64,000 nucleotides of DNA from Nocardia sp. NBC_01730 (GCF_035920445.1 NZ_CP109162.1:2418001-2482000), one strand, 5' to 3'. Counted from the first letter of the stretch, positions 40,201-48,677 are shown. Notes: generated from the letters alone by a model not told the origin. Program-made: numbers and translations.

Positions 40201-40612
40201 AATCGTCGATGAACACATCCGCATCGGTCTGCCGATCCCCGACGATGTTCGTGCCCGCCTCCGACATTTGCCGCTGTATCGCAAGCAGAACAACCGGATC
40301 CGAGCCGGAATCGCGGAACTCGAGCAGGACTCCGCGATCCGGCTGCTGCTGGCCGAACACTCCCCCACCAGTATCGAAGAGGCGTGCGCCCGAGCCGATC
40401 GCATGGTGCGGGAGATCGAAACCCAGCCGCGCCCACGAGCCCTGGTACAAGCACAATTGCTGTATGCCTGCTGCCTGTGGGAGGCGCGTCGAATCGACGA
40501 CGCGAAAACCCTACTGGCCCCCGCACTCTCGCTGGCGGCCCAACACGGCCTCCTTCAGTTCGTCACGGATGCCGGCCCGCATATGTCGGACATCGTCGCC
40601 GCGTCGGCATGA
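37259..40612 (+). CDS. pknK: PknK-type Ser/Thr protein kinase with MalT-like ATPase domain
   Basis: A 1,117-aa protein close in length and N-terminal sequence to mycobacterial PknK. The N-terminal kinase (about 25-290) has GRGGFGVVY near 33, lysine in VAVKVL, HRDLKPGN from 147, and ADFGIAQFG as the DFG loop. It is followed by a Pro-rich linker and an STAND/MalT ATPase with Walker A GPAGFGKTT near 368 and VLVIDDWH, then helical repeats to the C-terminus without a LuxR HTH. The ATG at 37259 matches the family start (xRDLPTGIATEL), although no good ribosome site is seen. In mycobacteria PknK links signalling to growth and transcription; here it stands alone. Confidence 0.9.
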   Translation: MAEFDDLATQRDLPTGIATELATAGLGNAVEIGRGGFGVVYRCYEYALERHVAVKVLTSEVRGDEREQFVREQRALGRLSGHPHILQVLQVDVTPTGRPYIVMPYHARRSLEQVLHKTGPLRWPEVLSVGVKMAGALAAAHAIGIVHRDLKPGNILLTDYGEPQLADFGIAQFGEATTSSLQIIQGTPAFTAPEVLGGVSPTAASDVYGLGATLFSLLTGHAAFARRTGEQLEVQLARIATGSVPDLHEYGVPHVVREAVEAAMAAKPADRPATAVEFGEQLREVQRTCGQAVDTMAVPPDTPAAETERRAAPSVLPARSPGSVTPPVPPIAATKFRPPSTPRTLIERTRILDILRHGEQRRLTVIHGPAGFGKTTLALQWGRRLESDGAPMAWLTADSDDDNAAWFLAHLVEAIRCVRPELARELGALLEERSSDTTRYVLCALIDEIHDSGQAMVLVIDDWHRVTSDATRAALEYLLEHGCHHLWVVVASRTRAGLPLTRMLVRDELIEIDVTALRFDAAETTAFLIDNGLLLSATDVTRLQESTEGWPAALQLASLSLRGRNDPSAFIDRLTGRHHVIGEYLAENVLDALEPQLLDFLLSTSITGKVRADLAALLSDRADSQEMLEQVADSNLFLYRLDDDDEWFRYHHLFADYLQRRLVRSDPDRLAQLHQRASAWFAEHEMITDAVDHAMAAGDPQRAVDLVEARALDLIERSRMATFLGMMAKLPGSLTESRPRLQLCVAWANIGLQRRQRTRTALKNVLAALDSGAVPAEDAATLRAEAALVTCVEEYVTDRFDGLPKLVAEHIDDAASPFVANNGATMAATDALNRFDFAAAYRWHRRAAPYHRGRTFGMTHNYCVAGLAAYEQLDITRAEEHFEDAVAMSRRSGAPTHSSILAGALLGALRYEQGRLAEAEQLLNTSARLGRQGGPVDFLSATYGTGARLAALRGDLTLAQKLLAQGARIAEDAALPRLAARIVDEHIRIGLPIPDDVRARLRHLPLYRKQNNRIRAGIAELEQDSAIRLLLAEHSPTSIEEACARADRMVREIETQPRPRALVQAQLLYACCLWEARRIDDAKTLLAPALSLAAQHGLLQFVTDAGPHMSDIVAASA

Positions 40613-40751
40613 CCGGCGTGCCCAGGTCATGGTGAACGACGGGGGCACGGAATCAGCCGAGATAGATGATGCGGACCGATAGCCCGAAACATCCCCATCG
40701 GCATCGCGCTCTCCCAACGGTGAACAAACTCCATTGACCAGCGTCACTCGG

Positions 40752-41366
40752 CTAGGTGTCCTTGAAAAGGAGACCGTTGGCGATGATCTCGGTTGCGGTT
40801 GTCAACAATTGGCGTAGTTCGGTTTCGTTGCGGTGCAGACGGTCCGGCCGCCAGGCGAGGCTGATGATGCCGTTCCAGGCCGACCAAAGGATGGTGGCCA
40901 TGTCGACTGGGTCGACGGGGCGCAGATGCCCTTCGTCGATGCCGCGGATCAGGGCTTGAACCATGCGGTTGTTCTGCTCGTCGACCGATCGGGCGAGTCG
41001 GTCGGAGAGGTCTTTGCCTGCGGCGTATCGGCCGGGGGCGCTGGGGAAGGCGAGCATCCGGAAGTATTCCGGGTTGTTCAGATAGAACTGCAGGTATTCC
41101 TCGGCCGCGGCGTTGAGCTGTTCGATCGGTCCGCGGTCCACGGTGTAGGCGTTGTCCATATATCGCCGGTCGACGTCGAGTGCGCGTTGGATGACGGCCG
41201 CATGCAGGCCCGCCTTGGATCCGAAGTGGTTGTAGATCGAGCCGACGGCTACGCCGGCGCGTTCGGCGATCTCCTCCACGGTGACGGTATCCACGGGTTG
41301 TTCGCTGAAGATTTCCTGGGCAGCGTGCATCAATGCGTCGATAGTGCGCTGCTTTCGTGGATCCAC
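40752..41366 (-). CDS. TetR-family regulator (with downstream-divergent hydrolase operon)
   Basis: A 204-aa TetR regulator. The HTH is at about residues 5-50 (RTIDALMHAAQEIFSE, VTVEEIAERAGVAVGSIYNHFGSKAGLHAAVI), followed by a helical ligand domain. The start is a GTG at 41366 with GGAG about 6 nt before it; upstream in-frame sequence has no similarity. It is divergent from an NTF2-like/hydrolase pair at 41481, and two related inverted repeats fill the gap. It probably represses both itself and that pair. Confidence 0.88.
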   Translation of the reverse strand: MDPRKQRTIDALMHAAQEIFSEQPVDTVTVEEIAERAGVAVGSIYNHFGSKAGLHAAVIQRALDVDRRYMDNAYTVDRGPIEQLNAAAEEYLQFYLNNPEYFRMLAFPSAPGRYAAGKDLSDRLARSVDEQNNRMVQALIRGIDEGHLRPVDPVDMATILWSAWNGIISLAWRPDRLHRNETELRQLLTTATEIIANGLLFKDT

Positions 41367-41378
41367 CGAAGCTCCAGT

Positions 41379-41399
41379 CTTGTAGTCATTGCAAGAAGT
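41379..41399. promoter_or_regulatory. TetR operator (secondary, imperfect)
   Basis: Contains TCTTGTAG and TTGCAAGAA in inverted orientation. The stretch TCATTGCAAGAAGT (41386-41399) is also the inverse, at 13 of 14 positions, of ACTTCTTGTAATGA at 41426-41439. Two half-site pairs about 50 nt apart suggest cooperative binding. Confidence 0.55.
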
Positions 41400-41427
41400 C
41401 GCCCAGGTCGTTAGCTTAGTCAGACAC

Positions 41428-41448
41428 TTCTTGTAATGATTGCAAGAA
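41428..41448. promoter_or_regulatory. TetR operator (primary)
   Basis: Inverted repeat with 9-bp arms TTCTTGTAA and TTGCAAGAA (one mismatch) around TGA, in the 114-nt gap between the divergent GTG starts at 41366 and 41481. Confidence 0.75.
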
Positions 41449-41480
41449 CCCGGGTTCGTTGTAATACGAAGGAGAAGCCG

Positions 41481-41948
41481 GTGACGGACTGGCCTGTGGT
41501 GCACGAACGGGTGCTGACACTGTTCGGCGCCGGATGGGACAAGCCGGGGCCGCACGCGTGGGACGACCTGCTCGACCCGGATGTCGAATTTGTGCAACCG
41601 ATGTTGCGCGACGGCCGAGGCCCCGCATCCTGGTGGGGCGAAGCCGAACGGCTACTGGAGTTGCTGCCGGACTTGCGTGGGGACGTGCTGGAGTGGGCCG
41701 GCCACGACGAGACAATCTTCATTCATGTCCGCTTTCGCGCCACTCTGGGCGGTGAGACGTTCACCTGGCAGGCCGTGGACGTGCTGCGAGTGAACAACGA
41801 CGGACGGCTGCTGCGGCGGGAGTCGTTCTTCGACTCGGCGCCGCTGGCGCGCACCGTCGCGTTGCGACCACATGCTTGGGCGGCGTGGTGGCGATCCGGA
41901 ATCGCGCCGCTGTCGGTGCGACGCCGTATGCGGCGGAGGCGCCGATGA
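41481..41948 (+). CDS. NTF2-like (SnoaL-type) small protein
   Basis: A 155-aa protein with the look of the NTF2/SnoaL fold: VLTLFGAGWDKPGPHAWDDLLDPDVEFVQPM at the N-terminus, then IHVRFRATLGGETFTWQAVDVLRVNNDGRLLRRESFFDS. The family contains isomerases, cyclases, hydratases and ligand carriers. The C-terminus is Arg-rich. The GTG start at 41481 follows GAAGGAG by about 7 nt. The stop overlaps the ATG of the following hydrolase (ATGA), so the two are coupled and under the divergent TetR. Function unknown. Confidence 0.8.
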   Translation: MTDWPVVHERVLTLFGAGWDKPGPHAWDDLLDPDVEFVQPMLRDGRGPASWWGEAERLLELLPDLRGDVLEWAGHDETIFIHVRFRATLGGETFTWQAVDVLRVNNDGRLLRRESFFDSAPLARTVALRPHAWAAWWRSGIAPLSVRRRMRRRRR

Positions 41949-42859
41949 GCGACACGACCTGGCGTGACCCGTCCCTCGGGGACCGCCGCGAAGTCGACTT
42001 GTCCTCGGGCACGGTGGCATACCACGATGCCGGGTCCGGGCCGGTGCTGGTATTCGTGCACGGGTACCTGGTCAACACGAATATCTGGCGCAAGCTCGTG
42101 CCGTTGCTCACCAACGAATTCCGCTGCCTCACACCGGATTGGCCGCTGGGATCACACCTGATTCCGATGCGCCGCGAAGCGGACCTGACACCGATCGGGA
42201 TCGCCGGGATGATCGCGGAATTCCTCGAGGCGCTCGACTTGCGTGCGGTCACCCTGGTCGGCAACGACTCCGGCGGCGCCTACAGCCAGATCGCAGCCTC
42301 CCGACACCCCGATCGGCTGGCCCGGCTGGTGCTCACCGACTGCGAGACACCCGACTGCACGTGGCCGCCGACACCCGGCGGATTCGGGCTGCTCAAAGCC
42401 ACCGCGGTGCATCCGGCCAGCTATCGGGCGCTCTATCAGGTGCTGCGGGTGCGCCGAACCTGGCGATGGCGCAACACTTACGGCTCGCTGGCCAAATATC
42501 CGATCGACGCACGAGCGATGAACAGCTACATCCGCCCGGTGCTGAACGATCCGGCCATCCGGGTGGACGGCCGCAAGGCGATCGGCAGTGTGTCGGCGCG
42601 ATTCAGCCGTGCCGCGGCCGAGGAACTCACCACACGCTTCGGCAAACCGGTGCTGCTGGCGTGGGCAGCCGAGGACCCGGTCTTCCCGCTCGACCACGCG
42701 CGCCGGTTCGCCATCCGACTCGGTGCGCCACTGATGACCATCGCCGATAGCTACACCTACACCGCCGAAGACCAACCCGCCCGCACCGCCGACGTGCTCG
42801 GAGACTGGCTCCACGCCACCGCCACCGACTCGACCGGAACAGCGAAAGGCCTCCCGTGA
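41945..42859 (+). CDS. Alpha/beta hydrolase with Asp at the nucleophile position
   Basis: A 304-aa alpha/beta-fold protein. The oxyanion motif is FVHGYLVNT near 39. The elbow reads GNDSGG, so the residue in the G-x-Nuc-x-G position is D108, as in haloalkane dehalogenases and epoxide hydrolases, not serine. The acid candidate is in WAAEDPVFPL. At the expected catalytic histidine (before EDQP) the sequence reads SYTYTAEDQP, so the usual histidine is missing. It may therefore act differently, bind without catalysis, or use another residue. It is coupled by ATGA to the NTF2-like gene and controlled by the TetR upstream (inference). Confidence 0.82.
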   Translation: MSDTTWRDPSLGDRREVDLSSGTVAYHDAGSGPVLVFVHGYLVNTNIWRKLVPLLTNEFRCLTPDWPLGSHLIPMRREADLTPIGIAGMIAEFLEALDLRAVTLVGNDSGGAYSQIAASRHPDRLARLVLTDCETPDCTWPPTPGGFGLLKATAVHPASYRALYQVLRVRRTWRWRNTYGSLAKYPIDARAMNSYIRPVLNDPAIRVDGRKAIGSVSARFSRAAAEELTTRFGKPVLLAWAAEDPVFPLDHARRFAIRLGAPLMTIADSYTYTAEDQPARTADVLGDWLHATATDSTGTAKGLP

Positions 42860-43228
42860 CGGGCATGGACGCGGTATCCGCATCTTCGACGGCTCGGCAT
42901 GCAGGTCGAACAACGGTCGGTTTGCACAGATTTAACGCATAGGCCACACGTTCGCGAGGCGCAGGAGAGCTTCGGCGGTAAGCTGGCTGTCGCGTCAACG
43001 ACATCGCTACCGAGTGGGCAGTGCGGCACCTCCGGGTCGTTGCGTCCATGCCGCGTCGGCATGGCGGCATCATCGAACTTGTTGGAGGAAGTCCGAACAC
43101 GGTCGCTCGTGCTCAGATTTCTCGAATTCGTCGTGCCTGACGCGCAATTCGATACTTCCGCGTTGGCCCCGATCCGATCCGGACCGAGCGACGATGTCCA
43201 AGTCAGCGGCTGACACATGCGGAGAACT
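42860..43228. other. 369-nt spacer with a perfect hairpin
   Basis: CCATGCCG / CGGCATGG (43046-43064) forms an 8-bp stem with a 3-nt loop, about 190 nt after the hydrolase stop. There is no T-run. I see no gene in this stretch. Confidence 0.5.
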
Positions 43229-44962
43229 ATGACTCGATCGGACAGATCCGTCGGCAAGCTGGAAATCGGCGAACTGGCAGGCAGAATCTACGACACCGGA
43301 AAAACCCTGTCGCAACAGCTGGCCGGACTGTTGTCCCCGAGCAGCACTGAACACAGGAAACGCTATATCAGCGTCCGGACGACGACCCCGGGCGATCGCA
43401 GCACGGGTGAACCGGACGACGCCGAAAGCTCGCCGACGATGATTCCGGTATCGGCGGAATCATCGCAGCCCAGACAGTTGAGCGCGCTCGACGCCCAACT
43501 CCTCGACGCGGAGTCCCCGACGATGCTGCTGCACGTCGGCTCCGTCACCATCCTCGCGCCGCCCGGCGAGGCCGACGCACCCTTGACCATCGCGGAACTG
43601 CGGCAATTGATCGCCGACCGGCTGCACTTGGTCGCACCGCTGCGCTGGCGGCTGCGCACCGTGCCTCTTGGCCTGGACTTGCCGTATTGGGAGGACTGCT
43701 CCGCCATCGACCTCGGGTACCACGTCCGGGCGGCGCACCTGCCGGGCGGCGCCACCGACTCCCAGCTTGCCGATCTCGTCGCCCGACTGCACGCGACGCC
43801 GTTGGATCGGACGCGTCCGCAATGGGAATGCCACCTGATCTCGGGGCTGGAGGATGGCCGCCAAGCCCTGTACACCAAAGTTCACCATGCGGTCATCGAT
43901 GGTGTTTCCGGTGCCGAAATCATGGCGGCGCTCCTCGATGTCGTCGCCGAGGCCCCGCACTGTGCACTGCCGATGGCCGGCATCCGGCTGGATCCGAAGC
44001 CGACCATGTCGCAGATGCTGAGCGGCAGCCTCACGCACACGGTCACCCGTCAGATCGATCGGGTCAAGGCACCACTGCGGCTGGGACCGGCGCTGCGGCA
44101 GGCGGTAGCCGATATCCGCGTCGCGCATCGCGAACTGCCGTTCACAGCGCCGAACACCGCCGAACGCGCCTTCGCTTTCGTCTCGCTGTCTCTGGACGAC
44201 GTCAAGAAGGTGAAGAACAGCTTCGGTGGAACGGTCAACGACGTGGTCATGGCACTGTGTGCCGGGGCCTTGCGCCGATGGCTCGTCGACCACGCCGCCG
44301 AACCCGAAAAGCCGCTGCTGGCAGCCGTTCCCGTATCGGTACGTACCGCCGAACAATTCGGCACCGCGGGCAACCATTTCTCGATCATGCTCTGCCCGTT
44401 GCCCATCGACGAACCGGACGCACAGCACCGTTTGAAGCTCACGCACACCGCGCTGTCGGAGGTGAAGGAACGGTTCCGCGCCGCTTCGCCGACCGTGCTG
44501 CACGACATGACCTCCGTCCTCCCTCCGGTCCTGCATGGGCTGACCACGCGCACGCTGCTTCGACTGGGCGCACCCGCCATGCCCCTTGCCGATGTCATCA
44601 TCTCCAATGTGCCCGGTCCGCAGTTCCCGCTTTACGCGGCCGGACACCGAGTTATGGCAAGCCATCCCGTCTCGGTCCTCACCGATCTGACCGGGGGGCT
44701 CAACATCACCGTCATGTCCTACGACGGCCATCTCGACTTCGGCATCCTCGCCTGCCCGAACACCGTGCCAGACGTGTGGAAGCTGGCACGATATCTGGAC
44801 GACGAGCTCGCGGAATTGCTGCCGATGAGCGAGACCGAGGATCCCGACCGGCATTTCGAAACAGCAATGGCGCCGACGAGACCCGGCGAGACCACGTCAC
44901 GGACGGTGAGTCGCGCTCGATTTCCGACCCGGTCCGCACAGTTCCCAGTCAGCCGAGCCTAG
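43229..44962 (+). CDS. Wax ester synthase / diacylglycerol acyltransferase (WS/DGAT)
   Basis: A 577-aa WS/DGAT-family acyltransferase making triacylglycerol or wax ester from acyl-CoA. Seen: LSALDAQLL near the start of the domain (about residue 88), PLDRTRPQWE near 195, the catalytic HHAVIDG from H219, NDVVMALCAGALR near 336 and SNVPGP near 463. About 85 residues precede the usual N-terminus. The ATG at 43229 is chosen because GGAG lies 5 nt before it, but a start near the domain is possible. The gene overlaps the convergent acyl-CoA ligase by 14 nt. Confidence 0.88.
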   Translation: MTRSDRSVGKLEIGELAGRIYDTGKTLSQQLAGLLSPSSTEHRKRYISVRTTTPGDRSTGEPDDAESSPTMIPVSAESSQPRQLSALDAQLLDAESPTMLLHVGSVTILAPPGEADAPLTIAELRQLIADRLHLVAPLRWRLRTVPLGLDLPYWEDCSAIDLGYHVRAAHLPGGATDSQLADLVARLHATPLDRTRPQWECHLISGLEDGRQALYTKVHHAVIDGVSGAEIMAALLDVVAEAPHCALPMAGIRLDPKPTMSQMLSGSLTHTVTRQIDRVKAPLRLGPALRQAVADIRVAHRELPFTAPNTAERAFAFVSLSLDDVKKVKNSFGGTVNDVVMALCAGALRRWLVDHAAEPEKPLLAAVPVSVRTAEQFGTAGNHFSIMLCPLPIDEPDAQHRLKLTHTALSEVKERFRAASPTVLHDMTSVLPPVLHGLTTRTLLRLGAPAMPLADVIISNVPGPQFPLYAAGHRVMASHPVSVLTDLTGGLNITVMSYDGHLDFGILACPNTVPDVWKLARYLDDELAELLPMSETEDPDRHFETAMAPTRPGETTSRTVSRARFPTRSAQFPVSRA

Positions 44963-46478
44963 CCTTGACCTCGGTCTTGAGGACTTTGCCGATCTTGGAA
45001 CGAGGCAGGTCGGGCCAGATCTCGACCTGCTTGGGAGTTTTCACGCTGCCGAGGCGGTCTTTGACGAAGGCTCGGAGATCGTCGGAGGTGGCAGTGTGGC
45101 CGGCGCGGGTCTGGATCACCGCGGTCACCCGTTCGCCCCATTTCGGGTCCGGGAGTCCGATCACGGCGCAATCCTGGACCGCGGGGTGGGCCAGCAGCGT
45201 CTGCTCGACCTCGGCGGAGTAGACATTGAATCCTCCGGTGATGATCATGTCCTTGGCACGGTCGACGATGTAGAGATAGTTGTCCTCGTCGAGGTAGCCG
45301 ATGTCGCCGGTGTGGTGCCACCCGAATCTGCCCGCGTCGGCGGTGGCTTCGGGGTTCTTGTAGTACCCGGCCATGACCAGCGGACCACGGACGACGATCT
45401 CGCCGCGCTGCCCGGCGGGCAGCAGGGTGCCGTCGTCGTGCATGATCGCGACTCGGGTCAGCGGTGTAGGCCGTCCGACCGAGGACAGGCGTTCGCGGGC
45501 GAGGGACCCGTCGGCACGGAAGTGTTGCCGTGGCGCCAGAGTCGAGATCATCATCGGCGCTTCGGACTGCCCGAACAGCTGCGCCATCACCGGTCCGATC
45601 CGTCCGAGGGCTTCTTCGAGACGAGCCACCGACATCGGTGCCGCGCCGTACCACAGGCATTGTAGGGAGCTCAGATCGGTGGTGGCGAGCGCAGGATGAT
45701 CCAGCAGCAGGTAGATCAGGGTCGGCGGCAGGAAGGTGTGCGTGATCCGGTGCCGTGGCACCAGCAACAGGAACTCCGCCAGGTCCGGCGCGGGCATGAC
45801 GATGATCTCGCCGCCCAGCGCGAGAACAGGGAAACACAGCACCCCGGCCGCATGGGTCAGCGGCGCCAGCGCGAGGTAGCGCGGGCGGCCCTCGAAGGGG
45901 TAGCTCATCAGCGTCAGCGCCGACATCGTCTCGATATTGTGCCCGGTCAGCACCACCCCTTTGGGACGCCCGGTTGTTCCACCGGTACCGACCAGCAGGG
46001 CGATGTCATCGATCGGCTCGACCTGCCACGGCTCGTCCCCGACACCGCGGATCCATTCTTCGAACGGGACGGCATCGGGAACCGCACTGCCGTCCAGACT
46101 GATCAGTGTGACCAGTTTCGGCAGGTCCCCGACGATCGTGGCGACCAGCGGCGCGAACGAATCCTGGAAGATCAGGCACGTGCAGTCGAAAAGGTCCAGC
46201 AGGTCCCGGTTTTCGTGGGCCTCGTTGCGAGGATTGATCGGGCACCACACCGCACCCGCCCGTGCGATACCGAAAACGCAACCGAACGCAACCGCGTTGT
46301 TGGCTGACAGTATCGCCACCTTCTCGCCAGGATTCACCCCGGACCGTTCCAGCGCGCGAGCGACCTGCCAGGAAAGCCGCTGGACCGCGCCGTAGGTCAG
46401 CGTCTGGCCGTTCATGGTCAGGCAGGGTGCAGCCGCGCCGAGTGTGGTGCCCTTGTCGAGGTAGTCGGTCAAACGCAC
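44949..46478 (-). CDS. Acyl-CoA ligase (AMP-binding)
   Basis: A 509-aa ANL-family ligase. Seen: GTGGTTGRPKG near 164, where the first Ser of the usual TSG loop is replaced (V-G-T-G-G), LFGQSEAPM near 293, GWHHTGD near 376, DRAKDMIITGGFNVY near 394 and the lysine in RSKIGKVLK near 496. The start is taken as the GTG at 46478 with GAGGAT before it; an upstream frame to 46547 exists. It is third in a minus-strand set with a saccharopine-dehydrogenase-like protein and an SDR, all downstream of a TetR-controlled promoter. Long-chain, steroid or aromatic acid activation is possible. Confidence 0.88.
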   Translation of the reverse strand: MRLTDYLDKGTTLGAAAPCLTMNGQTLTYGAVQRLSWQVARALERSGVNPGEKVAILSANNAVAFGCVFGIARAGAVWCPINPRNEAHENRDLLDLFDCTCLIFQDSFAPLVATIVGDLPKLVTLISLDGSAVPDAVPFEEWIRGVGDEPWQVEPIDDIALLVGTGGTTGRPKGVVLTGHNIETMSALTLMSYPFEGRPRYLALAPLTHAAGVLCFPVLALGGEIIVMPAPDLAEFLLLVPRHRITHTFLPPTLIYLLLDHPALATTDLSSLQCLWYGAAPMSVARLEEALGRIGPVMAQLFGQSEAPMMISTLAPRQHFRADGSLARERLSSVGRPTPLTRVAIMHDDGTLLPAGQRGEIVVRGPLVMAGYYKNPEATADAGRFGWHHTGDIGYLDEDNYLYIVDRAKDMIITGGFNVYSAEVEQTLLAHPAVQDCAVIGLPDPKWGERVTAVIQTRAGHTATSDDLRAFVKDRLGSVKTPKQVEIWPDLPRSKIGKVLKTEVKARLG

Positions 46479-46579
46479 GGGTGATCCTCGTATCGTCGAA
46501 AAAATGTCAGGAAGCGTAGTCGCGACCCAGCGGCCGGCGCGACCCACCGAATAGGAGGTGCGCCGACAGCCGGGCCGGG

Positions 46580-47707
46580 TCAGCTGTGCACGGTCAGAAC
46601 CGGTTCCATGACGAGTCCGAAACCGCGCAGCACACCCAGCAGTTCACGGTGGCCGAACGCCTGGCAACCGGAAGCGAAGCCGGCACGCTTCGGCGAGGTT
46701 TGCAGCAGCGTGTACGCCGCGTACGCCTGCAACAGGCCGGTTTGCTTGTAGTTGCAATTGCCGTAGATGACGCAGTGCGCGCGCCCCAGGGGGCCCGACG
46801 CGTACACCGAGTCCAGGGAGGTATTGATCCGCGGGTTCTCTCGCGGCGGCATCTCATTCATCACGCCCGCCGCCTGCTCGGCGAGCACCTTGTACTTCTG
46901 TTCCTGCGGAAGATCTTTCACCTGTTCGACGACGCCCGCCACGATCTGTGGCACACCCTGCATCAGCGCCCGGTTGAAGACCCCGCCCAGCACTTTGACG
47001 TTGGCCACCCGCGGGTCGCGTTTGAACCACACCGGATGCGACGTGCCGCCCCACGGCAGCGCCAGTTCGGTCTGATGCTGCCCCGGCACCACCACGTCGT
47101 ACAGTCCGGCATCGGCGGGCCATTCCACGTACTGGTTCTGCTCCAGGTAGTAGGCCTTCGACAGCGCCGCGTTGACCAGGATGGTCCGCGTCGACGCGAT
47201 GGTCGGGAATCCTTTCCAGAACACCTGGATATCGAGGGTATCCAGGCCGGGGGTCTCCAGGCAGATATCGGCGGCGATCTCACCTGTCGTATACATATGT
47301 GCGAGACCCGGCGACAGTAATAGTTCTCGGTCTGCCATCCGCTGGCCGTAGTTCTCGTCGCAGTCGATCAGCCAGTCCTGTTCGCCGGTGGTGTCCAGGT
47401 AATGACACTCCGCGTCGAGGCATGCCTCGACGACCTCCCGGCCATACTGCGAGAACGGTCCCACCGTGTTGCAGACGACGCGCGCCCCGCGGAACAGCTC
47501 GGTCAGCGAGGCGAGCTCGTGTCCGACCTCGACCACCTCGTAGTCGGCCGTCTCGATACCGGGGATTTGGTCCATTGCCTGCTGGATGCGCACCTTGTCG
47601 CGTCCAGCCGCGACGAAGGGAACATTGAACTCGCGCAGATATTCGCACACCAACCGGCCGGTGTAGCCGGAGGCGCCGTAGACGATGACGGGCTTGTCAG
47701 TGCTCAT
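46580..47707 (-). CDS. Saccharopine-dehydrogenase-like NAD(P)-binding protein
   Basis: A 375-aa protein with an N-terminal Rossmann fold (VIVYGASGYTGRLVCEYL at 7-24, AAGRDKVRI near 33) and CNTVGPFSQYG near 79, the pattern of saccharopine dehydrogenase-like/trans-acting enoyl reductase relatives. The C-terminal half (NCNYKQTGLLQAYAAYTLL near 318) matches proteins often encoded beside acyl-CoA ligases in actinobacteria. The true reaction is unknown; reduction of a CoA-bound intermediate is a guess. The start follows GAAAGG by about 8 nt. It lies 42 nt from the SDR gene upstream. Confidence 0.82.
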   Translation of the reverse strand: MSTDKPVIVYGASGYTGRLVCEYLREFNVPFVAAGRDKVRIQQAMDQIPGIETADYEVVEVGHELASLTELFRGARVVCNTVGPFSQYGREVVEACLDAECHYLDTTGEQDWLIDCDENYGQRMADRELLLSPGLAHMYTTGEIAADICLETPGLDTLDIQVFWKGFPTIASTRTILVNAALSKAYYLEQNQYVEWPADAGLYDVVVPGQHQTELALPWGGTSHPVWFKRDPRVANVKVLGGVFNRALMQGVPQIVAGVVEQVKDLPQEQKYKVLAEQAAGVMNEMPPRENPRINTSLDSVYASGPLGRAHCVIYGNCNYKQTGLLQAYAAYTLLQTSPKRAGFASGCQAFGHRELLGVLRGFGLVMEPVLTVHS

Positions 47708-47749
47708 GGAAATCGAACCTTTCGTGATAGCCGGTGTGCCTGACCGCGG

Positions 47750-48553
47750 TCACATACCCATGCCGCCGTCGACCGGCAGGCCGACTCCGGTGATGAAGCG
47801 GGCGGCGTCCGAAGCCAGGAACACCACGGCGTCGGCCATGTCGGAAACCTCGCCCAGCCGCCCCTGGGGAGTCAGCCCCACCACCGCGCCGACCGCCTCC
47901 TCCGGACTGCCGAACAGCCCGATGTCCGCGACGTCCTTGGCGAGCTGACTGCCCATCGCGGTGGGAACGAGCCCGGGATAGACACAATTGACACGGACGC
48001 CGTAGCCCAGCTTGCCCGACTCCATGGCCGCGACCCTCGTGAGCCGATCGACACCGGACTTCGTCGCCGAATACACGGCAATGCCTGGAAACGCGATGGT
48101 CGCGGCGACCGATGCGATATTGACGATCGCCCCACCCCGACCCGCCGGACCGCCGGGGCGCATCGCACGGAAGGCATGTTTGATGCCCAGTGCGGTGCCG
48201 AGCACGTTCACCTCGAGCATGCGGCGAATCTCGCCGGGATCGAGATCGACGATCAGGCGGGTGATCTCGATCCCCGCGTTGTTCACCACGATGTCCAGCC
48301 CGCCGAGCGCATCGACGACGGTGGCCGTGGCCTGCTCCCATGCGGCATCGTCGGTCACGTCCAGCGGAACGAACTCGGCGGTCGCGCCGGAACTGCGGAG
48401 CGACTCGACGGTGTCCTTCCCGAGGTCTTCTCGGACATCACCGATAGCGACGGCCGCACCGGCACGCGCCAGCGCCTCGGCCATCCCGGCCCCGAGCCCG
48501 CGCGCCCCACCGGTAACCAACGCCTTGCGTCCGACCAGGTCGTATCCACTCAT
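47750..48553 (-). CDS. Short-chain dehydrogenase/reductase
   Basis: A 267-aa classical SDR. TGGARGLG at 14-21, GDVRED, NNAGIEI near 91, catalytic serine in NIASVAA near 147 and YxxxK as YSATK near 161, then the C-terminal LPVDGGMGM. It is the promoter-proximal gene of the three-gene unit that also contains the saccharopine-dehydrogenase-like protein and the acyl-CoA ligase. The paired TetR operators lie 109-148 nt upstream of its start. It probably oxidises a hydroxyl group on a lipid or cyclic substrate. Confidence 0.9.
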   Translation of the reverse strand: MSGYDLVGRKALVTGGARGLGAGMAEALARAGAAVAIGDVREDLGKDTVESLRSSGATAEFVPLDVTDDAAWEQATATVVDALGGLDIVVNNAGIEITRLIVDLDPGEIRRMLEVNVLGTALGIKHAFRAMRPGGPAGRGGAIVNIASVAATIAFPGIAVYSATKSGVDRLTRVAAMESGKLGYGVRVNCVYPGLVPTAMGSQLAKDVADIGLFGSPEEAVGAVVGLTPQGRLGEVSDMADAVVFLASDAARFITGVGLPVDGGMGM

Positions 48554-48649
48554 CCGACATCTCCTCCTCGAGATGAAATGCTCATTCGGCTGCCGCCACC
48601 ATCACCCGGTTCCGCCCTCGGACCGGCCGGAGAGTGCGACGTGGATCAC

Positions 48650-48677
48650 AGCCTATCGAGATTTTGACAGTCGTCAA
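48650..48677 (-). promoter_or_regulatory. Promoter of the SDR / ligase unit
   Basis: On the minus strand TTGACG (48672-48677) and TAGGCT (48650-48655) are spaced 16 nt. The -35 lies inside the left TetR operator. Confidence 0.5.
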
